A DNA stretch of 64,000 nucleotides from Amanita rubescens. Lineage: Eukaryota; Basidiomycota; Agaricomycetes; Agaricales; Amanitaceae. The translations under genes were made by a program, and so were the position numbers. Of the stretch, positions 41,086 to 52,865 are shown one piece after another (positions within the stretch are counted from its first letter, which is position 1; the number at the start of each line of letters is the position of its first letter). The notes below the pieces were generated by a model. It had not been told where the DNA came from, ran no database searches, and saw only the letters and a program-made list of their open reading frames with translations. Location of the stretch: the NCBI GenBank assembly GCA_015039365.1, contig WION01000109.1, forward strand, positions 90,346 through 154,345, given 5' to 3'.

Positions 41086-42920
41086 TGTAAGCCTGTTCTG
41101 AAGGGCTGTTGAAGACCGTGACAACTTTGCGAGTATTCGTTTCTCCCTCTCGGCACCATCACCACCGTTTCACTCGCTCTCAGCCATATAATTTCAATTT
41201 TCTGCACGGCCGCTGATCCACTTGCCTCCCTACAGGTCGGAACAAACCTTTATGCAGCTCAGGCCCGAGTGTGGTTGCTTGATCAAGTGATGATATCCCC
41301 GAGAAGTAATATGCCAGCCAGTTACTGAAGGCGAAAGATGACGAATATATTTGGCTAACATATATACAGGTGAGCGAGTATGGTATAGCTATCAGCGATG
41401 CTACCGTGTGTGCTTACCTGCTGTCGACGTTGAGAGCTGAGCCGACAGGAGAGTGATCGTGCGTGGGAGTAATATCCTTATGGGGCACGTGTGACAGTAT
41501 TTGCATTTGTTAGTAGCTCCCTCTAATACTACGAAGTCATGCTATTATGTGGGGTGCTTGATCGCGAACGTGAGGATCATTTAAGTGAGTGTGATGAGCA
41601 TTATAGTGAGTGTGAGGGAGGCCGGAGCAAGTGTGGTGGCCATTCAACGAGTGTGTCGGTTGATGGCGAGTGTGACAGTGTCGCATTTCACCTATCCTCC
41701 TTTATAAGTTCTTTAGTTACACTACAGTGTCATTGAGCCTAGACCATAAAATGAACCAAAAAAAGTGAAACCTTTCAAGTTTAGTTTTTGGGCGCTGCCG
41801 AGTTACGACGGGTCTTCCACGGCCTTGTGCTTCCCACTGTTCCCTTTGACGATGAAGACAAAATGGTCATATCGCCTCGCCGTGGGAACATAATTACAGA
41901 ATCCTCCGCGTGCTCATAACTTAGATGATCCATCAGAAAAAATGGCCAGTCATTCTGGGATTCACGATCCTCGGCGTAACATGCTGGGACACATTCCTCG
42001 TCTTCGTCACAAATCAAGAGAAAATCTCAAGTTCAGTGTTTAGATCCATTCTGTGACGCGAGACCCGAGGCGCTTGGAGAGGTTATTCGACCTCAGCCGG
42101 AGTGGTGGCTTAATGGCGATCCCTACGTGAATGGACAGGTGAGCGTGTCTTGTTTTCTTGATTATATATGCAAGTTGTGACGTTGGTTTAGATTGGACAG
42201 TTGCAAGGTAATATCGACATTAGTTTTTGGACTCACAAAAAGGTCCAAAGATAAGATTTCGTTTCGAAGAAAATAGCTTGGTATTTGAATGACTTGTATT
42301 CAAGACGGTGTATTTTACAAGTATAAGGAGAGAAAAGTGGGAGCCATTTACAACGTGTATGTTTATCGCTTGCTGTTGGTCAGCGTCCTTATTAATTTCG
42401 AATTTTAATGCGGTTCAAGGTTATTTGCGATGATGTGACGGTATTACATGTAGACTCTTAGTAGGGATTGCAGAGACATAATGTCGAGGTGGGTTTCGTG
42501 TACAGCTTGGGCTGCCGTCATTAATTAACCTACTTGGAGGTTGTTAAATTATCCCACTGGATAGATAAGCCCGGCACGTCGATCGGGGTTGATAATAGCT
42601 CGGGCAATAGTCTTGTCAATCCCAAAGAGGACGTCACTCATATCAGCGCATATATCGTGAGCGATTATTCATCGCAGCCGTACATATGCTAATTCGTCAA
42701 TCCTTAGTAGCTATCTAATTTAAGCGATCGTATTGGTTTTCAGAGGTCCTCCTCCTGCAGAGAACCCTGGTGTCAGTTTGCCATTCATACAAGCTTGGTT
42801 TAACACGTTTGGAAGGATAGCAACCTTTCCCCGCGATCTGATCTACTGAGCGCGTTTCTGTTGATCGACACTATCTTCGGAACCTGAGCACAATTAGGGG
42901 TCACCACGTGCAACAGCACC
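41086..42920. other. Intergenic stretch, no gene assigned
   Basis: Contains the promoter side of the MULE-like gene, a gagtgtga-rich repeat at 41565-41680 and an uncertain coding-like piece on the plus strand at about 42010-42138 (ends EWWLNGDPYVNGQ before a GTGAGC donor) for which no partner exon was found. A small minus-strand frame at 41781-42017 is not supported by anything else. Confidence 0.35.
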
Positions 42921-43704
42921 TCAGGCGACGAACGGTGGCCGATAGGCATCATCATCATAGCGAGCATACGTCTCGATATGCCGAGTAGACCCAGGCGGAG
43001 TCAACACTAAACGCTCGAATGTCGCAACGTCTGCGTCGCTGCTACAATGCAATGCTAAAATGTCCATAAGTGGCAGGACAATGGAGGGTTCGGTATCAGG
43101 TAGGCTGGAAAACGTGGCATCGGAGGTAGGCTTTAGAGCACAACTGACAAGGGACATCCCTTGGCGTAAGATTACATTAAGACACGTCGTAGACGGTATA
43201 TCGAATTGAAGGAAGAGTTCCTTCAAGTTATGCCAAGGTACCGCCGTAATCAGCAGGGAATTGCTTGCCGCGTCCGGTACGAAGCGTTATTCGCAATGGA
43301 AACTGGGCCCAGATATGAGGCATGTTCAATATGGTCTGCCGCCATGCAGAGCACACACATGACAAGGTCAAGGCAGGATATTGATCGAATGTAATTTCGA
43401 AAAAAGGGTCCACCGGTATCTGGCACATGAGATCGAAGATGATTCGCAACAAATCTTCGGGGAGCTCCGCGAGAGCTGTTTCGCATGTTGCGATATCCTT
43501 TTTGAGCTCTGGATCTCGTTCCTCAGCGATGAGCACCTCTCGGTTGGATATCTCTTCTTGGGATGAGTCGTTGGTAAAGCCTACGCCTATATCTCTTAGA
43601 TCTGTAGCCATCACTGGATCTGATGAGGGTCTCGATGGGGCAACTTGATAGAATGTGAGTGATGGCTTACCGATGACTCCGAATGCAGTGTCTGTAGACT
43701 TCAT
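42921..43704 (-). pseudogene. F-box protein, degenerate
   Basis: The first frame, 43704-43228, contains an F-box (LPEDLLRIIFDLM, then CSAWRQTILNMPHIW) preceded by a charged helix. The second frame, ending at 42921, has leucine-rich spacing (NLKELFLQFDIP, CALKPTS, LMDILALHC) typical of the tail of such proteins. The two are out of register and the usual 200 or more residues between them are missing, so a deletion or frameshift near 43228-43290 is likely. F-box proteins choose targets for SCF ubiquitin ligases and are multicopy in agaricomycetes. Confidence 0.6.
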
Positions 43705-44382
43705 TGTATAGATCTACACGGACAGGACGTTCGTACTTAACAGACACGTACTGCCACCAAAAAACAGGAACGGAGGGTGCGTTTTGTCAAGCAGAGTAAG
43801 TGTGGTACGAGAGCGAATAGAGCAAGGACCGGGGTCGTGAGAACATTCTACAAAACCGCTCTTCGCCAATTCCCATGTCGCGTAGGAGGACTCAGAATAA
43901 AACTTGTAAGCTGTGGCCATTCGTTCAATCTGGACTGTCACTGACTCACGTAGATAACGCAAAACAAAAGGGCGAACAATTTGGCATACGCTTAGTGCAG
44001 GGGGTCGGAAACAGTGGTGGCGAAACGAGCAGCACTTATGCGAGGAAGGGCCAGCGTCAAGCACGTGCAATGAAGGCAGAAAAGACCCGGGAGAAAGTCC
44101 GAACATGGCTTGATTCTACAAAAGATTAATCGCATCTCTGGCGCGCGCTTGCCATAGGGATTGTATGACTGGAATGCATGCCAAAAGGCTCTTCAGGACA
44201 ATTTCACCCCGAGAATTGACAGTAACGACCGAAAACTCAGGTCATGTACTCCCCCGTTGGTTTCCCTCTTATCCGACACACTGCGTCTAGCCTATCCACT
44301 CGTCATCGTCCTCCACATTGCAAGGCGCACAACCTCCGCGTTCACTCTGAAAGAGTCACGGGGACTGCGTTTCTTGGAATAA
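43705..44382. other. Intergenic stretch, nothing firm
   Basis: Open frames on both strands around 43714-44129 overlap each other. A Lys/Arg-rich plus-strand end (KTREKVRTWLDSTKD, stop at 44127-44129) could be the last exon of a gene, but no upstream exon was identified. Confidence 0.3.
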
Positions 44383-44997
44383 ATGTCTTCCACGTCCGCT
44401 TGGGTCGGACCATCATGTATCCTGGATCGTTTGCGCACGTTCAACCCATCGATTCATCGTCGTCCCAGGAGGAATCGAGAAAGAAAGCAAACGCAATCCT
44501 CGAATCCTCCTTCCTACACCGACGATCCCGAATGGGAATTCGAGCTGACACTAAACACTCTCAACAACAAATCCGGATTGCAGCCAGAAGGAGAGTGTAC
44601 GATATGCGCTACCTCACAATACATCAACTCTACGGCCCCTTCCTCCCTGTAATCCAGTTACGGCGTCCCTCTCGACGGAAAAGGAAAAGAACTCCTCCGC
44701 TTACCCTCCCCGCCTTCCTCAGGCTCAGAAGAAGAAATAACCCAAATCCATCTCGACATGTTCGCCCTTCTCTCCGCCGGTATACACCCCCACCTTCTGC
44801 TTCACCACCACCTCATCCATCCCAGCACCGATTCCTTTTCAGGCGACACACTCGATAACTGCGTCCCTGACGGACCAAACCAACACCCTCCGCCAAAGCA
44901 GCTCAACTCCGAGGACATTTCACCGCATAGGATTGTCAAGTCGCTAAGGGAAACGGGTCATCCCCTGATCAAACGTTTGGATAAGCCGATATACTGA
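44383..44997 (+). CDS. Unknown protein, single in-frame TAA
   Basis: The frame from MSSTSAWVG at 44383 is open for 89 codons to TAA at 44650-44652 and continues in the same frame (VPLDGKGKELLRLPSPPSS, then MFALLSAGIHPHLLLHHHL) to 44997. Composition on both sides looks coding. Either the TAA replaced a CAA codon or the stop is inside an unrecognised intron. The end overlaps the convergent gene at 44944-45344 by about 54 bp. No function recognised. Confidence 0.4.
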
Positions 44998-45344
44998 AGA
45001 AATCGCGTCAAACTGCTCGGGAGGACAGAAATCAGCCTTCGACATTTTCAACTCCTGGCGCACCTTCTCGTCCGCCTCCCGAACCGCGACGAGGAAAGTA
45101 AAAGCCTCTGCATATACTCCATGCCAGCATTAGGAAGCAGGGAATTATTTTCATGGTGATTTACCTTTTCTGCTTTTTTAAGACGCCGCAGCGGCAAGCC
45201 AACCGTCCTTGAATGCGGAAGGATGAGCGCGGACCTCAGGAAAAGACCAGCAATCACGTCGGCGGTATCAATGTTCAAGTCGGATGAAGTGGTTTTGGAT
45301 TGATGACCAGCGCCAACATTAATGAAGGAAGTAGTGGCGAACAT
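44944..45344 (-). CDS. Unknown small protein with one intron
   Basis: Starts MFATTSFINVGAGHQSK at 45344; an intron with donor GTAAATC and acceptor GCAGAG removes about 65 bp, after which the frame continues AFTFLVAVREADEKVRQELK and stops at 44944, about 110 codons in all. The second exon looks helical and charged. No family recognised. Convergent and slightly overlapping with the plus-strand frame ending at 44997. Confidence 0.45.
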
Positions 45345-45840
45345 GGTAAATGTGCGTGGATGTGGGTTATAGGGAAGAGGGGCTAACGTGTGCGGATAGG
45401 TTTCATATATGGGTTTCACTGTCAACCACACGATCGGTCAACCTCTTAATCTTTGCTTGCACAAACAAGTGGAGCACTGATTGTTTCACGTGGTCGAGGT
45501 ATTGCCATCTTTGTCGGATAGCAGTTCTCGTTGAGGAGTGGGTGGTGAAATGAGCTGGAGGTTATAGGCCAGCTAGTATGATACTCGTCACGGACACTGC
45601 CAGTACGAATACAATTAGGCCACATCCCATATTACCTTAATAATCGATAAATACAAGTGATGCTCAATACAAGAACCAAGGGCATAATCAAGAATCAAAC
45701 CTCGAACAAAAAGTCATCCGCAATCTCCAGTGCCAAAATAGTCGCAGAACCAGAGTCTACCTTGGGTTGATTCGAGTCCTTGATACGTTTCAAAGAGGTA
45801 AGCCAATTTAAAAAAAAGATTTTTGAGAAAAGAAACCTAT
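45345..45840. other. Intergenic stretch, nothing identified
   Basis: Lies between two minus-strand genes; no coding frame, repeat or RNA gene was recognised. Confidence 0.35.
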
Positions 45841-48384
45841 TCAGAAAAATCGGGGATTGAACCGCGTTGTGGACAGCATGATAAGTTCTTCAGGAGATTT
45901 TCCTCCTCCGTCGCTAAGCAGCAAGTCTGCGCAGCGCCTACATTCTAACCGGCTGCTGCTGACGAGATAGGTCTCGCCATTCTCATCTATACCTTCAGAG
46001 CAACGGTCGCATATTGCTGACCCGCCACCCCTCTTGACCCACCAATGCTTCGCACGGTGCCTCCAGCATCGGCGAACAGCATCCAGATAGCTCTGCCTGA
46101 CCTCTAATATCAGAAAGCTTTCTAGGTTTCCACACTGTACGCAGGCCCCATTCTCACCGCTGAACCTGGTGAATCCCCATGTCCCTGCAACGGCGTGGGT
46201 GGAAGTACACAAGTTTGAAGCCCTACTATTCAATTCAGAACTGGGGAATCCCCGAAAGCAGCCAGCACAGGTGAAGCAAGCATGATGAAATGCTTGCTCC
46301 AGCGACGAGGGTGCATATTTGGACTCGATTTGTCGCATTATGTCGTCATGAATGTCGGTCTTGTACTTTTCAGTGCGTAAGAGCAGCGCAACCCGGTCCC
46401 AACTGGCGAATGCCCCTACGAATTCTGCTATGGTCTGCACCACTCGAAAATCAGCACCGTTGAGATCGATGCTGTAAGCGCCGTGGAGGGCTGGAGTTGA
46501 AGAGACATTGGTTTGGGTCGATACAGCCAAAAGACGACCATGGTGTTGTCGTGAAAACTCCTGAGGATTGACAGCCGGACGGGATTCCGACCCGCCAACG
46601 ACCGTAATTTCATACCACGGATCAGTGCGGCGGACGAGGGGCGTGAACCTGGCAATACAATCCAGATACGATATATTGCCCTCGACCTTGTCCACAGTGA
46701 ATTTCAATCCCCGTTCTGACCAATACGTACACTTCCCCACATTCGGTTTATTGATTTGATCAAGCATCTCTCGCCTCGAATGGACGTCGTCTTTAAAGAT
46801 CTTGCAAAGAAGGACATGGATTTCCAACCACCCGGTCACAAGCTCGAGGTCGCCTTCGTTTGTGCATTTGTATCCATATTTGTCAAACACAGGCCTCACC
46901 CCACTTGTAAACATCTCGTGTAGGTGGTGAATGAATGGTCTATTATCGTGGCTCCAGAAGAAACTCCTGTGGTCGAGGGCCCAAGCCGCGATCTCGTATA
47001 GAATCCAGGCGCGAGGTTCGTAAGTAGGAAATCTCCACATAAATTCACAGTCCCGTAGAAGCATGGGAATGCGTGCGAGACCTTTTTGGAAGAATGTCTG
47101 CTGCACTCCACTTCGCGGGACTTGGGGCATACATGTCCAGTCTACCCATATGTAAGACCATTCCAGGGTATCGAGGTCTTGGCGGAGTAGGGACAGATCG
47201 GCTGCTTCGGGGTCGGGGTGATGTGGAGCACGCCAATAATGACTGACGAAGATACAATCCCGTTTGTTGACAAATCCCTCGGCAACCGGGATAAGAACAT
47301 ATTCATCTAAGCGATGAGGATCCCATTTCATGAGCACTGGCTGGTTCATGAATGACTCTCTGCGCTGAAAAAACCAGAAAGAAACGGGGGTGCCTGACAT
47401 AACGCTCTCCAGGGAGCTGCTGCTCCTCAAAAGGCGTGCATGCAGATCGATAGTGGCGTCCTCTACATCGACATGATGGAGCGAATCCCAGGCAGTGATG
47501 CTACGTTGGACGAGGGATTGGAATGCAGAGCCTTCTACGTCCTCAGGGTCTCGGGCTCTGGATGCGGTTATGGATTGACCCGCATTCGTCTCCACGTGCC
47601 TTTCCGGAGGGTGTAGGGAGGTGGCTGGGAGTGGAGTTGTGGATTGACCCATAGTCGTCTCTTGCTTAGACTTGTGTAAGAATTGGTGAAGTCGTCGCCA
47701 TATTTTCCTGGTAAGCGCTCGTATCACCGAATGAACGCCGCTGCTCTGCTCTTCCCTCGGCTTCTCTCTGTTTGCTTCAAGGATAAGCGTCGCGATTTTC
47801 GTGTGACGAAGGTTACGTCGACAGTGCTGACACCAGATAGTTGCCGGAATCTTAATAGGGAAATGACAAAGCGAGTTCGAGCACAAAGCGACTGCGCCTG
47901 AGTTGGTGCTCACGGCTTCCTGGGAAATTGTGCATGTTGTACCACACCGGGGGCATCCGAATCCAAAGGACACGGGGTGAGCTGCAGAAGCATGGCCACA
48001 ACCTACACACTCGTCCTCTGAACGCCTAAACGGGCCATTGTTCCTGGTGAATCGTTCCAATAACTGGTCATTGATGTCTGGGACCAGCCATTTGCAATTC
48101 TTGCAGATTGAATCCACGTCGTAGAAAAAAGTAAACTTCTCGCAATCCCCGCATTTAAGGATCCTGGTACCGTCCCGCTCCACCCCGAACCGGATGAATG
48201 ATACGACGACCTTGCGGGCGCTACGACAAGCTGGGCAAATTACAGTGGCGAAGATATCACCTTTGCCTTTGTCATGCGGAGTACACGGACAATCGGTTCT
48301 CGGATTAGCCATTAGTGTTGACGTTGAGGCGATGTATGGTGTGCGTGGCTGTGCGGCGGAAATTCCCATGAAAAACCGGCACAA
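45841..48384 (-). CDS. Large zinc-ribbon protein with a HET/TIR-like core
   Basis: Single exon of 847 codons; ATG at 48384 or, better placed before the first Cys pair, 48312. Residues 32-190 hold at least six CX2C pairs (CPAC, CGDC, CKNC, CVGC, CPRC, CQHC), probably stacked zinc ribbons. Residues 377-470 contain IFVSHYW, HPDP, YIWVDWTCMPQ, a basic/Phe helix and RAWILYEIAAW. This pattern recurs in fungal HET-like and TIR-like signalling domains (SHRW ... WVDxxCxPQ ... RxWxxxE). The last 120 residues have four more Cys pairs (CFTCAGC, CVQC, CDRC, CRRC). A role in non-self recognition or stress signalling is inference. It is intronless, unlike most neighbours. Head-to-head with the FunK1 gene 145 bp away. 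Confidence 0.6.
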   Translation of the reverse strand: MCRFFMGISAAQPRTPYIASTSTLMANPRTDCPCTPHDKGKGDIFATVICPACRSARKVVVSFIRFGVERDGTRILKCGDCEKFTFFYDVDSICKNCKWLVPDINDQLLERFTRNNGPFRRSEDECVGCGHASAAHPVSFGFGCPRCGTTCTISQEAVSTNSGAVALCSNSLCHFPIKIPATIWCQHCRRNLRHTKIATLILEANREKPREEQSSGVHSVIRALTRKIWRRLHQFLHKSKQETTMGQSTTPLPATSLHPPERHVETNAGQSITASRARDPEDVEGSAFQSLVQRSITAWDSLHHVDVEDATIDLHARLLRSSSSLESVMSGTPVSFWFFQRRESFMNQPVLMKWDPHRLDEYVLIPVAEGFVNKRDCIFVSHYWRAPHHPDPEAADLSLLRQDLDTLEWSYIWVDWTCMPQVPRSGVQQTFFQKGLARIPMLLRDCEFMWRFPTYEPRAWILYEIAAWALDHRSFFWSHDNRPFIHHLHEMFTSGVRPVFDKYGYKCTNEGDLELVTGWLEIHVLLCKIFKDDVHSRREMLDQINKPNVGKCTYWSERGLKFTVDKVEGNISYLDCIARFTPLVRRTDPWYEITVVGGSESRPAVNPQEFSRQHHGRLLAVSTQTNVSSTPALHGAYSIDLNGADFRVVQTIAEFVGAFASWDRVALLLRTEKYKTDIHDDIMRQIESKYAPSSLEQAFHHACFTCAGCFRGFPSSELNSRASNLCTSTHAVAGTWGFTRFSGENGACVQCGNLESFLILEVRQSYLDAVRRCWRHRAKHWWVKRGGGSAICDRCSEGIDENGETYLVSSSRLECRRCADLLLSDGGGKSPEELIMLSTTRFNPRFF

Positions 48385-48529
48385 GACAAGACGACCGACG
48401 CCAGCTCGCTGCGCCTGCTCGGACCATGCCGCGTAATGCTAAAATCACCTTTCAGGTATGCGGGGATTTTGTCCGCATACTAAACACGCCCAAACAAGAC
48501 CTTAAACTTCACCGGAAGCCATACCCGCG
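48385..48529. promoter_or_regulatory. Short divergent promoter region
   Basis: Only 145 bp between the start codons of the zinc-ribbon and FunK1 genes; no specific box identified. Confidence 0.3.
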
Positions 48530-50195
48530 ATGTCTAATCCAACCCCAAGTGTTGTTACCTCTTTTGATGGCAATACTTCTATCAAAGAGCGCACATCATT
48601 CCTTGTTCAGAACGAGTCGTTTAACCGTTTCTGTGAGCACGGCAACCTGCAGCTTCATAAAATTGCCACTCGTCCTGCTCCAGACTTTCACGAAAGGGAA
48701 GCCAAACCTGATGTCGGCTTGTCTTTTCTCTCACTTGGATAGGAATTCCGACATTATCGAAAAAGCCGAAATTCTTCATGAATGTAAATATGATGATTTT
48801 CAAGATGATGGCCCTTTCGAACGGTGGGATCCCGTCGTGACCCAAAGAATCCTCATTCCAGAACCGACTTTCGCCGAATTCTACTGGAGGTACAGTCATG
48901 CCACTCCCGCTGTTCGCGATCACGACACATCAGTCGAACGTGTGTTGGGCCAAGTTAAGGCCAAAACTGTCCGAGAAACACCAGAGTTGGACGAAAAATG
49001 CAATTTATTCCTCTTGGAACTGGGAGAAAATGATTACATCATTGGGAAGAAGGGGTCTCCTATGGGCCGTTCTACGCGTACTTTCCGCGCGTTTTGCGAA
49101 CAAAGCGAGAAAATAGTATTTCTGAAAGATACTTGGCCCATCATTATCGCTGGACAGTTGCCCAAGCACCAAATCTATCCGATATTACACGCGAAGAAGG
49201 TCAGGAACCTTGCTCAACTGAAGGAAAGGACACGCAAGACGATCACTCATGAAGCGGCCGAAATGTTTCCAAGCAAGGACTTTCCAAAAATCCGTAAATT
49301 CAGGCACTACCGGTTAGCCCTTGACGACGTCGGTCGCGATTTATCTGCCTTTTCCTCCGTGAAAGAACTTGTGAAAGCCATTCACGACGCAGCAATAGGT
49401 AAACGCGTGGTTTGTAAACAGGAGAAAATCTGACAAGTAATAATGTAGCGCATGACGATGCATTTTTCGAGGCAAACATTTTACACCGGGATATCAGCGT
49501 TGGGAATCTCATCATATTAGGCGATGGGACCGGCATTCTCATCGATTGGGACTTGTGCAAAACTATGAACCCTGAATCCGAGAATGAGGTACATGCAACA
49601 GAACGCACCGTGAGTAAGCATCGTTACCTTGATACATAAAGCTGATTTCGAAAAGGGTACATGGCAATTTGCCGCGGCGCGTTTGCTGTTCGGGTACGAC
49701 CATGAGCCCCCACATAACCGCGAAGATAACTTGGAATCTTTTTATCATGTTCTGAACTGGATGGCTCTTCGACATTCATCACATTCTCTGAATTCACAGA
49801 CACTTACAAGTGAACTTCAACGAATATTTGACTACTCGTACAGATTACAAGGTGGGACGGCTGCAGGTGGTCAGTCGAAGCTTGCGGAAGTGGTGACAGG
49901 CGTTTCTAACAAATTCGCGACCTTCAAGAACCGGCCACTTGCGAAACTGCTAGAGGCCATTCGGAAGGTGGTAGCCGTCCGATATCAAGACGAATTTGAC
50001 AGTGAAGCGGAACAAGTGGGTATCAATCGTTACCCAAGCATGGTGAACAGACTCCCCAAAGTCAAACGACATGAATTCACTTCTTTGTTCGCCAAAGCGC
50101 TCACGAGTGATCAAGACTGGGATGCAAACGGTGCAAAAGTTGATCATAAACTTGTCGAAATACTCGTATGGAATCATCACCCTCCGTTGTTTTAA
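48530..50195 (+). pseudogene. FunK1-type protein kinase-like gene with a frameshift
   Basis: Starts MSNPTPSVVTS at 48530. The reading frame must change between about 48715 and 48742 (HEREAKPDVG in one frame, RNSDIIEKAEI in another), with no plausible intron, so a 1-base indel is likely. Then exons up to 49398, 49449-49609 and 49656-50195 join across 50- and 46-bp introns. Kinase features: catalytic loop HRDISVGN, DWD in place of DFG, and the FunK1 hallmark GTWQFAAARLLF followed by DNLESFYHVLNWMAL. FunK1 proteins are a fungal-specific kinase-like family expanded in agaricomycetes, substrates unknown. If the indel is a sequencing error the gene is intact. Confidence 0.7.
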
Positions 50196-50645
50196 AGCAT
50201 ACACAATATTTTCAATATCTATGCTGCTAATTGTACAAGTCGAAGAAAATATTAATAATTCCATTCCATAACTGGGCGCGATTAATAAGAACGCGAGCCT
50301 CAAGACCGCCGTACAGTGGTGCGTCGAATGACGAGTGAGCAGTATGACGTTAATGGAGCGATGACTGCATTGGAAGTAGTCAGAGACGTATTCGCCGCCT
50401 TAACCTCGGGACAGCAAGAAGAATCGGCGGGTGGTAAAACGCAATGGAAGGTTTACCGCATTTTCGACTAGCACCAGTAGGGAACGTTTGAACTTTGTTG
50501 GATCAAACTAAATTTAGTCCTGAATTTAGTTTATTCTTGGTATGCCACAGCACACGTTATCTACACGAGGAAAAAGTCCTAAATTCGTACAATAGCACTG
50601 GTTGATAGATAAGCAACACGTTCCGGACCAAGTAGAAAATTAGAA
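50196..50645. other. Intergenic, nothing identified
   Basis: Lies between the converging FunK1 and DUF6699-type genes; AT-rich 3' flanks, no coding frame. Confidence 0.35.
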
Positions 50646-51638
50646 TCAGGGACGACGCGATACCACGAGCTTCAACACCTCCGGGTCGCTCGTCCTAAGC
50701 AGCCCTTTGAACCATATCCTTTCATGAAGGTAATCCACCTTCTTTACACCTTCAGACCTCAGAACCTCTTGCATCGTCGGTGCACTTTGACACCTAGCGG
50801 TGAACGCCTGGCTGACTTTAGCCTTCTTCCTATGATCCAGTCTCGCCCAATCTCCATGGGTAATCCGTTCTTGCAACGTTCGGTGAATTTGGGCTAGCAC
50901 ATCCCCCAACGTGATAGGCGGCGCGTAGGGTAACACCTGCCCCGTTTGTTCGCGGTAACTGTCCGGATTGAACTCGAAATGAATAGGCCATTCGGGTAAC
51001 TCATCGCATACAATTCTGAGGCGGTACACCGGGGGATGTGTAGCAGGCTGCTGTAAAGAGTCATTACCGAGTGGGACATGTTGTCCGTGGATAACTTGCA
51101 TAGGAGTGTAGTATTGGGATGAAAGATTAAACATGAAGTCGTGCCTGGGGGTTTCGCCGCTGAGGAAGGGATGAATGGCGAACGAGGTAGGGAGGTCGGT
51201 GTAGAGGGGAAGAGGTGTTCCGACCGCGGACCAGGGAGAGGACGGATAAGATTGGGCGGTTGGTGTGACGCCGGGGTATAAAGGGTTGGAAAGCCTGTGC
51301 GGGCGTGGCCACGGTGCTGCCTGGGGTGGAGGAGCTACCATTGGCGCTACGTATGGATTAGGGGGGCCATGATAGGACGGAGCGCGAGGCCGGATATATT
51401 GGGTTGGGTATCCTGCTGTATCGTAGCTGCCTGGAAATTGTACGGTGTTTGGTGCCATGTCAACGGTAGGAAGCGGGGAGTTGCTGCGATAAGGAGAGGG
51501 AGGATAGTTGCTTAGCTCGGCGGGCGGTATGAAAGGAGAGGCGTGAGGAGAGTTGTAATACGCGGTGTAGGGAGTCTGTTGGTATGGGTGAGGGTACGCG
51601 CCAGGGGCACCATAAACGTAAGGGCCCGTCATGACCAA
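50646..51638 (-). CDS. DUF6699-type protein
   Basis: Single exon of 330 codons. Residues 1-150 are Pro/Tyr/Ser-rich and disordered. Residues about 155-325 match the layout of the basidiomycete DUF6699 family: HPFLSG, MFNLS, ATHPPVYRLRIVC, WPIHFE, ITLGDVLAQIHRTLQE, DWARLD, VDYLHERIWFKGLL. Function of the family is unknown. Start MVMTG at 51638, with a second ATG at 51632. Confidence 0.75.
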   Translation of the reverse strand: MVMTGPYVYGAPGAYPHPYQQTPYTAYYNSPHASPFIPPAELSNYPPSPYRSNSPLPTVDMAPNTVQFPGSYDTAGYPTQYIRPRAPSYHGPPNPYVAPMVAPPPQAAPWPRPHRLSNPLYPGVTPTAQSYPSSPWSAVGTPLPLYTDLPTSFAIHPFLSGETPRHDFMFNLSSQYYTPMQVIHGQHVPLGNDSLQQPATHPPVYRLRIVCDELPEWPIHFEFNPDSYREQTGQVLPYAPPITLGDVLAQIHRTLQERITHGDWARLDHRKKAKVSQAFTARCQSAPTMQEVLRSEGVKKVDYLHERIWFKGLLRTSDPEVLKLVVSRRP

Positions 51639-52865
51639 GAGAGAGTCGATGTGACGGTTGAGAGAGCTAGGAGAAGTTGGGAGGCTACGAGAGGGAGAGG
51701 CTATCGAGTTATTACGATCGGGACCGGCAGAGATTAGATTACGGACAGCGATAATGACTCGATGGCTTGAAAAGGAGAACCATTAGAAGCGAAATCTGAT
51801 GAAGAAACATGACATACGTGGATTGTTACGATTCCTCGACCGGGGAATGCTTTCGTCTGACTGGGACTTATATGTAACTGTGTCGCGGGAGGGAAGAGGG
51901 GATTGAGAGCAGTGTGTCGGAAACTAGCGGAGTAACAATTCGTCATGAGAATCTTAAGCCGATTTGGTCTGGGCGCTGATGTCAAACGCTTTTACATGAT
52001 GGTCTTTAGTAAAACTTGGGACGGAGAATTGGCGCCAGAGCCACGAGGCTGACATAGTTTTGATGGTACTGGTTCTCGTTGTATTTTGAGGCGGACGAGC
52101 TTTAAATGATCGTCACGGGAATCAAGGGCGTACCGAAGGTACCGAAGTAGCGCCCTAGATAACCAAGAAGAAAAGATAGACGTACTTTCGCACGGTCGGT
52201 CAAAAGTGTATAGTTTACTTTAGTCTTTCTTCTCCATCTTATTCTCATTTTCCTCCAGAAATGGGTGTATCAACTCGATTCCAAATCAAGATGATACCCG
52301 TCTGGCAGTGTAGATTATATGAGTAAACGGCGTGTTGATTGAGTTTGATATCGATTTCCATATTTGGAGAAAACAACGTCAAATATTTGTTGTCGCTTGC
52401 CGCGCATAAGAACCTGTAGTCAAGCGTTAGCCAAGTCCCTTACTTTTCCCATCTTCTGATGCTCTACCAAGACTATCCTCCATTCCCATCCCCTCTAATT
52501 CATTCAAACCTCCTGGAAGGTCGGTCTAGGCGCGTTTCCAATTTAACCATGTAGCCAGGTATGTTATACGCCAAGCTTCGTCTGACGCCTCCAAAGTTGC
52601 TAATATCGGCTATGCAGTGTGGCCCGCTCAAGTTCCACTACTCAAGATATCATGAGCGATCCCCTCTCCGACGATAACCCCCGTCTGGTTTTGCGCTTGG
52701 CTTTGTTACCTGCTCTCTCGCCGCGACCTCTTCAAGTTGCCACTCACAAACATCTTGACCCGTCCTGGAAGGAGGTTCTCACGCACGCACCCTTTTTAAG
52801 GCGCGTTGGGCGCCTGTATCCCCTTCCTCAGCTTCAACCGTTACCAGCACCAACGCATCACCGCC
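51639..52865. other. Intergenic region between divergent DUF6699-type genes
   Basis: No supported gene. Plus-strand frames at 52619-52927 look like chance frames. Confidence 0.35.
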
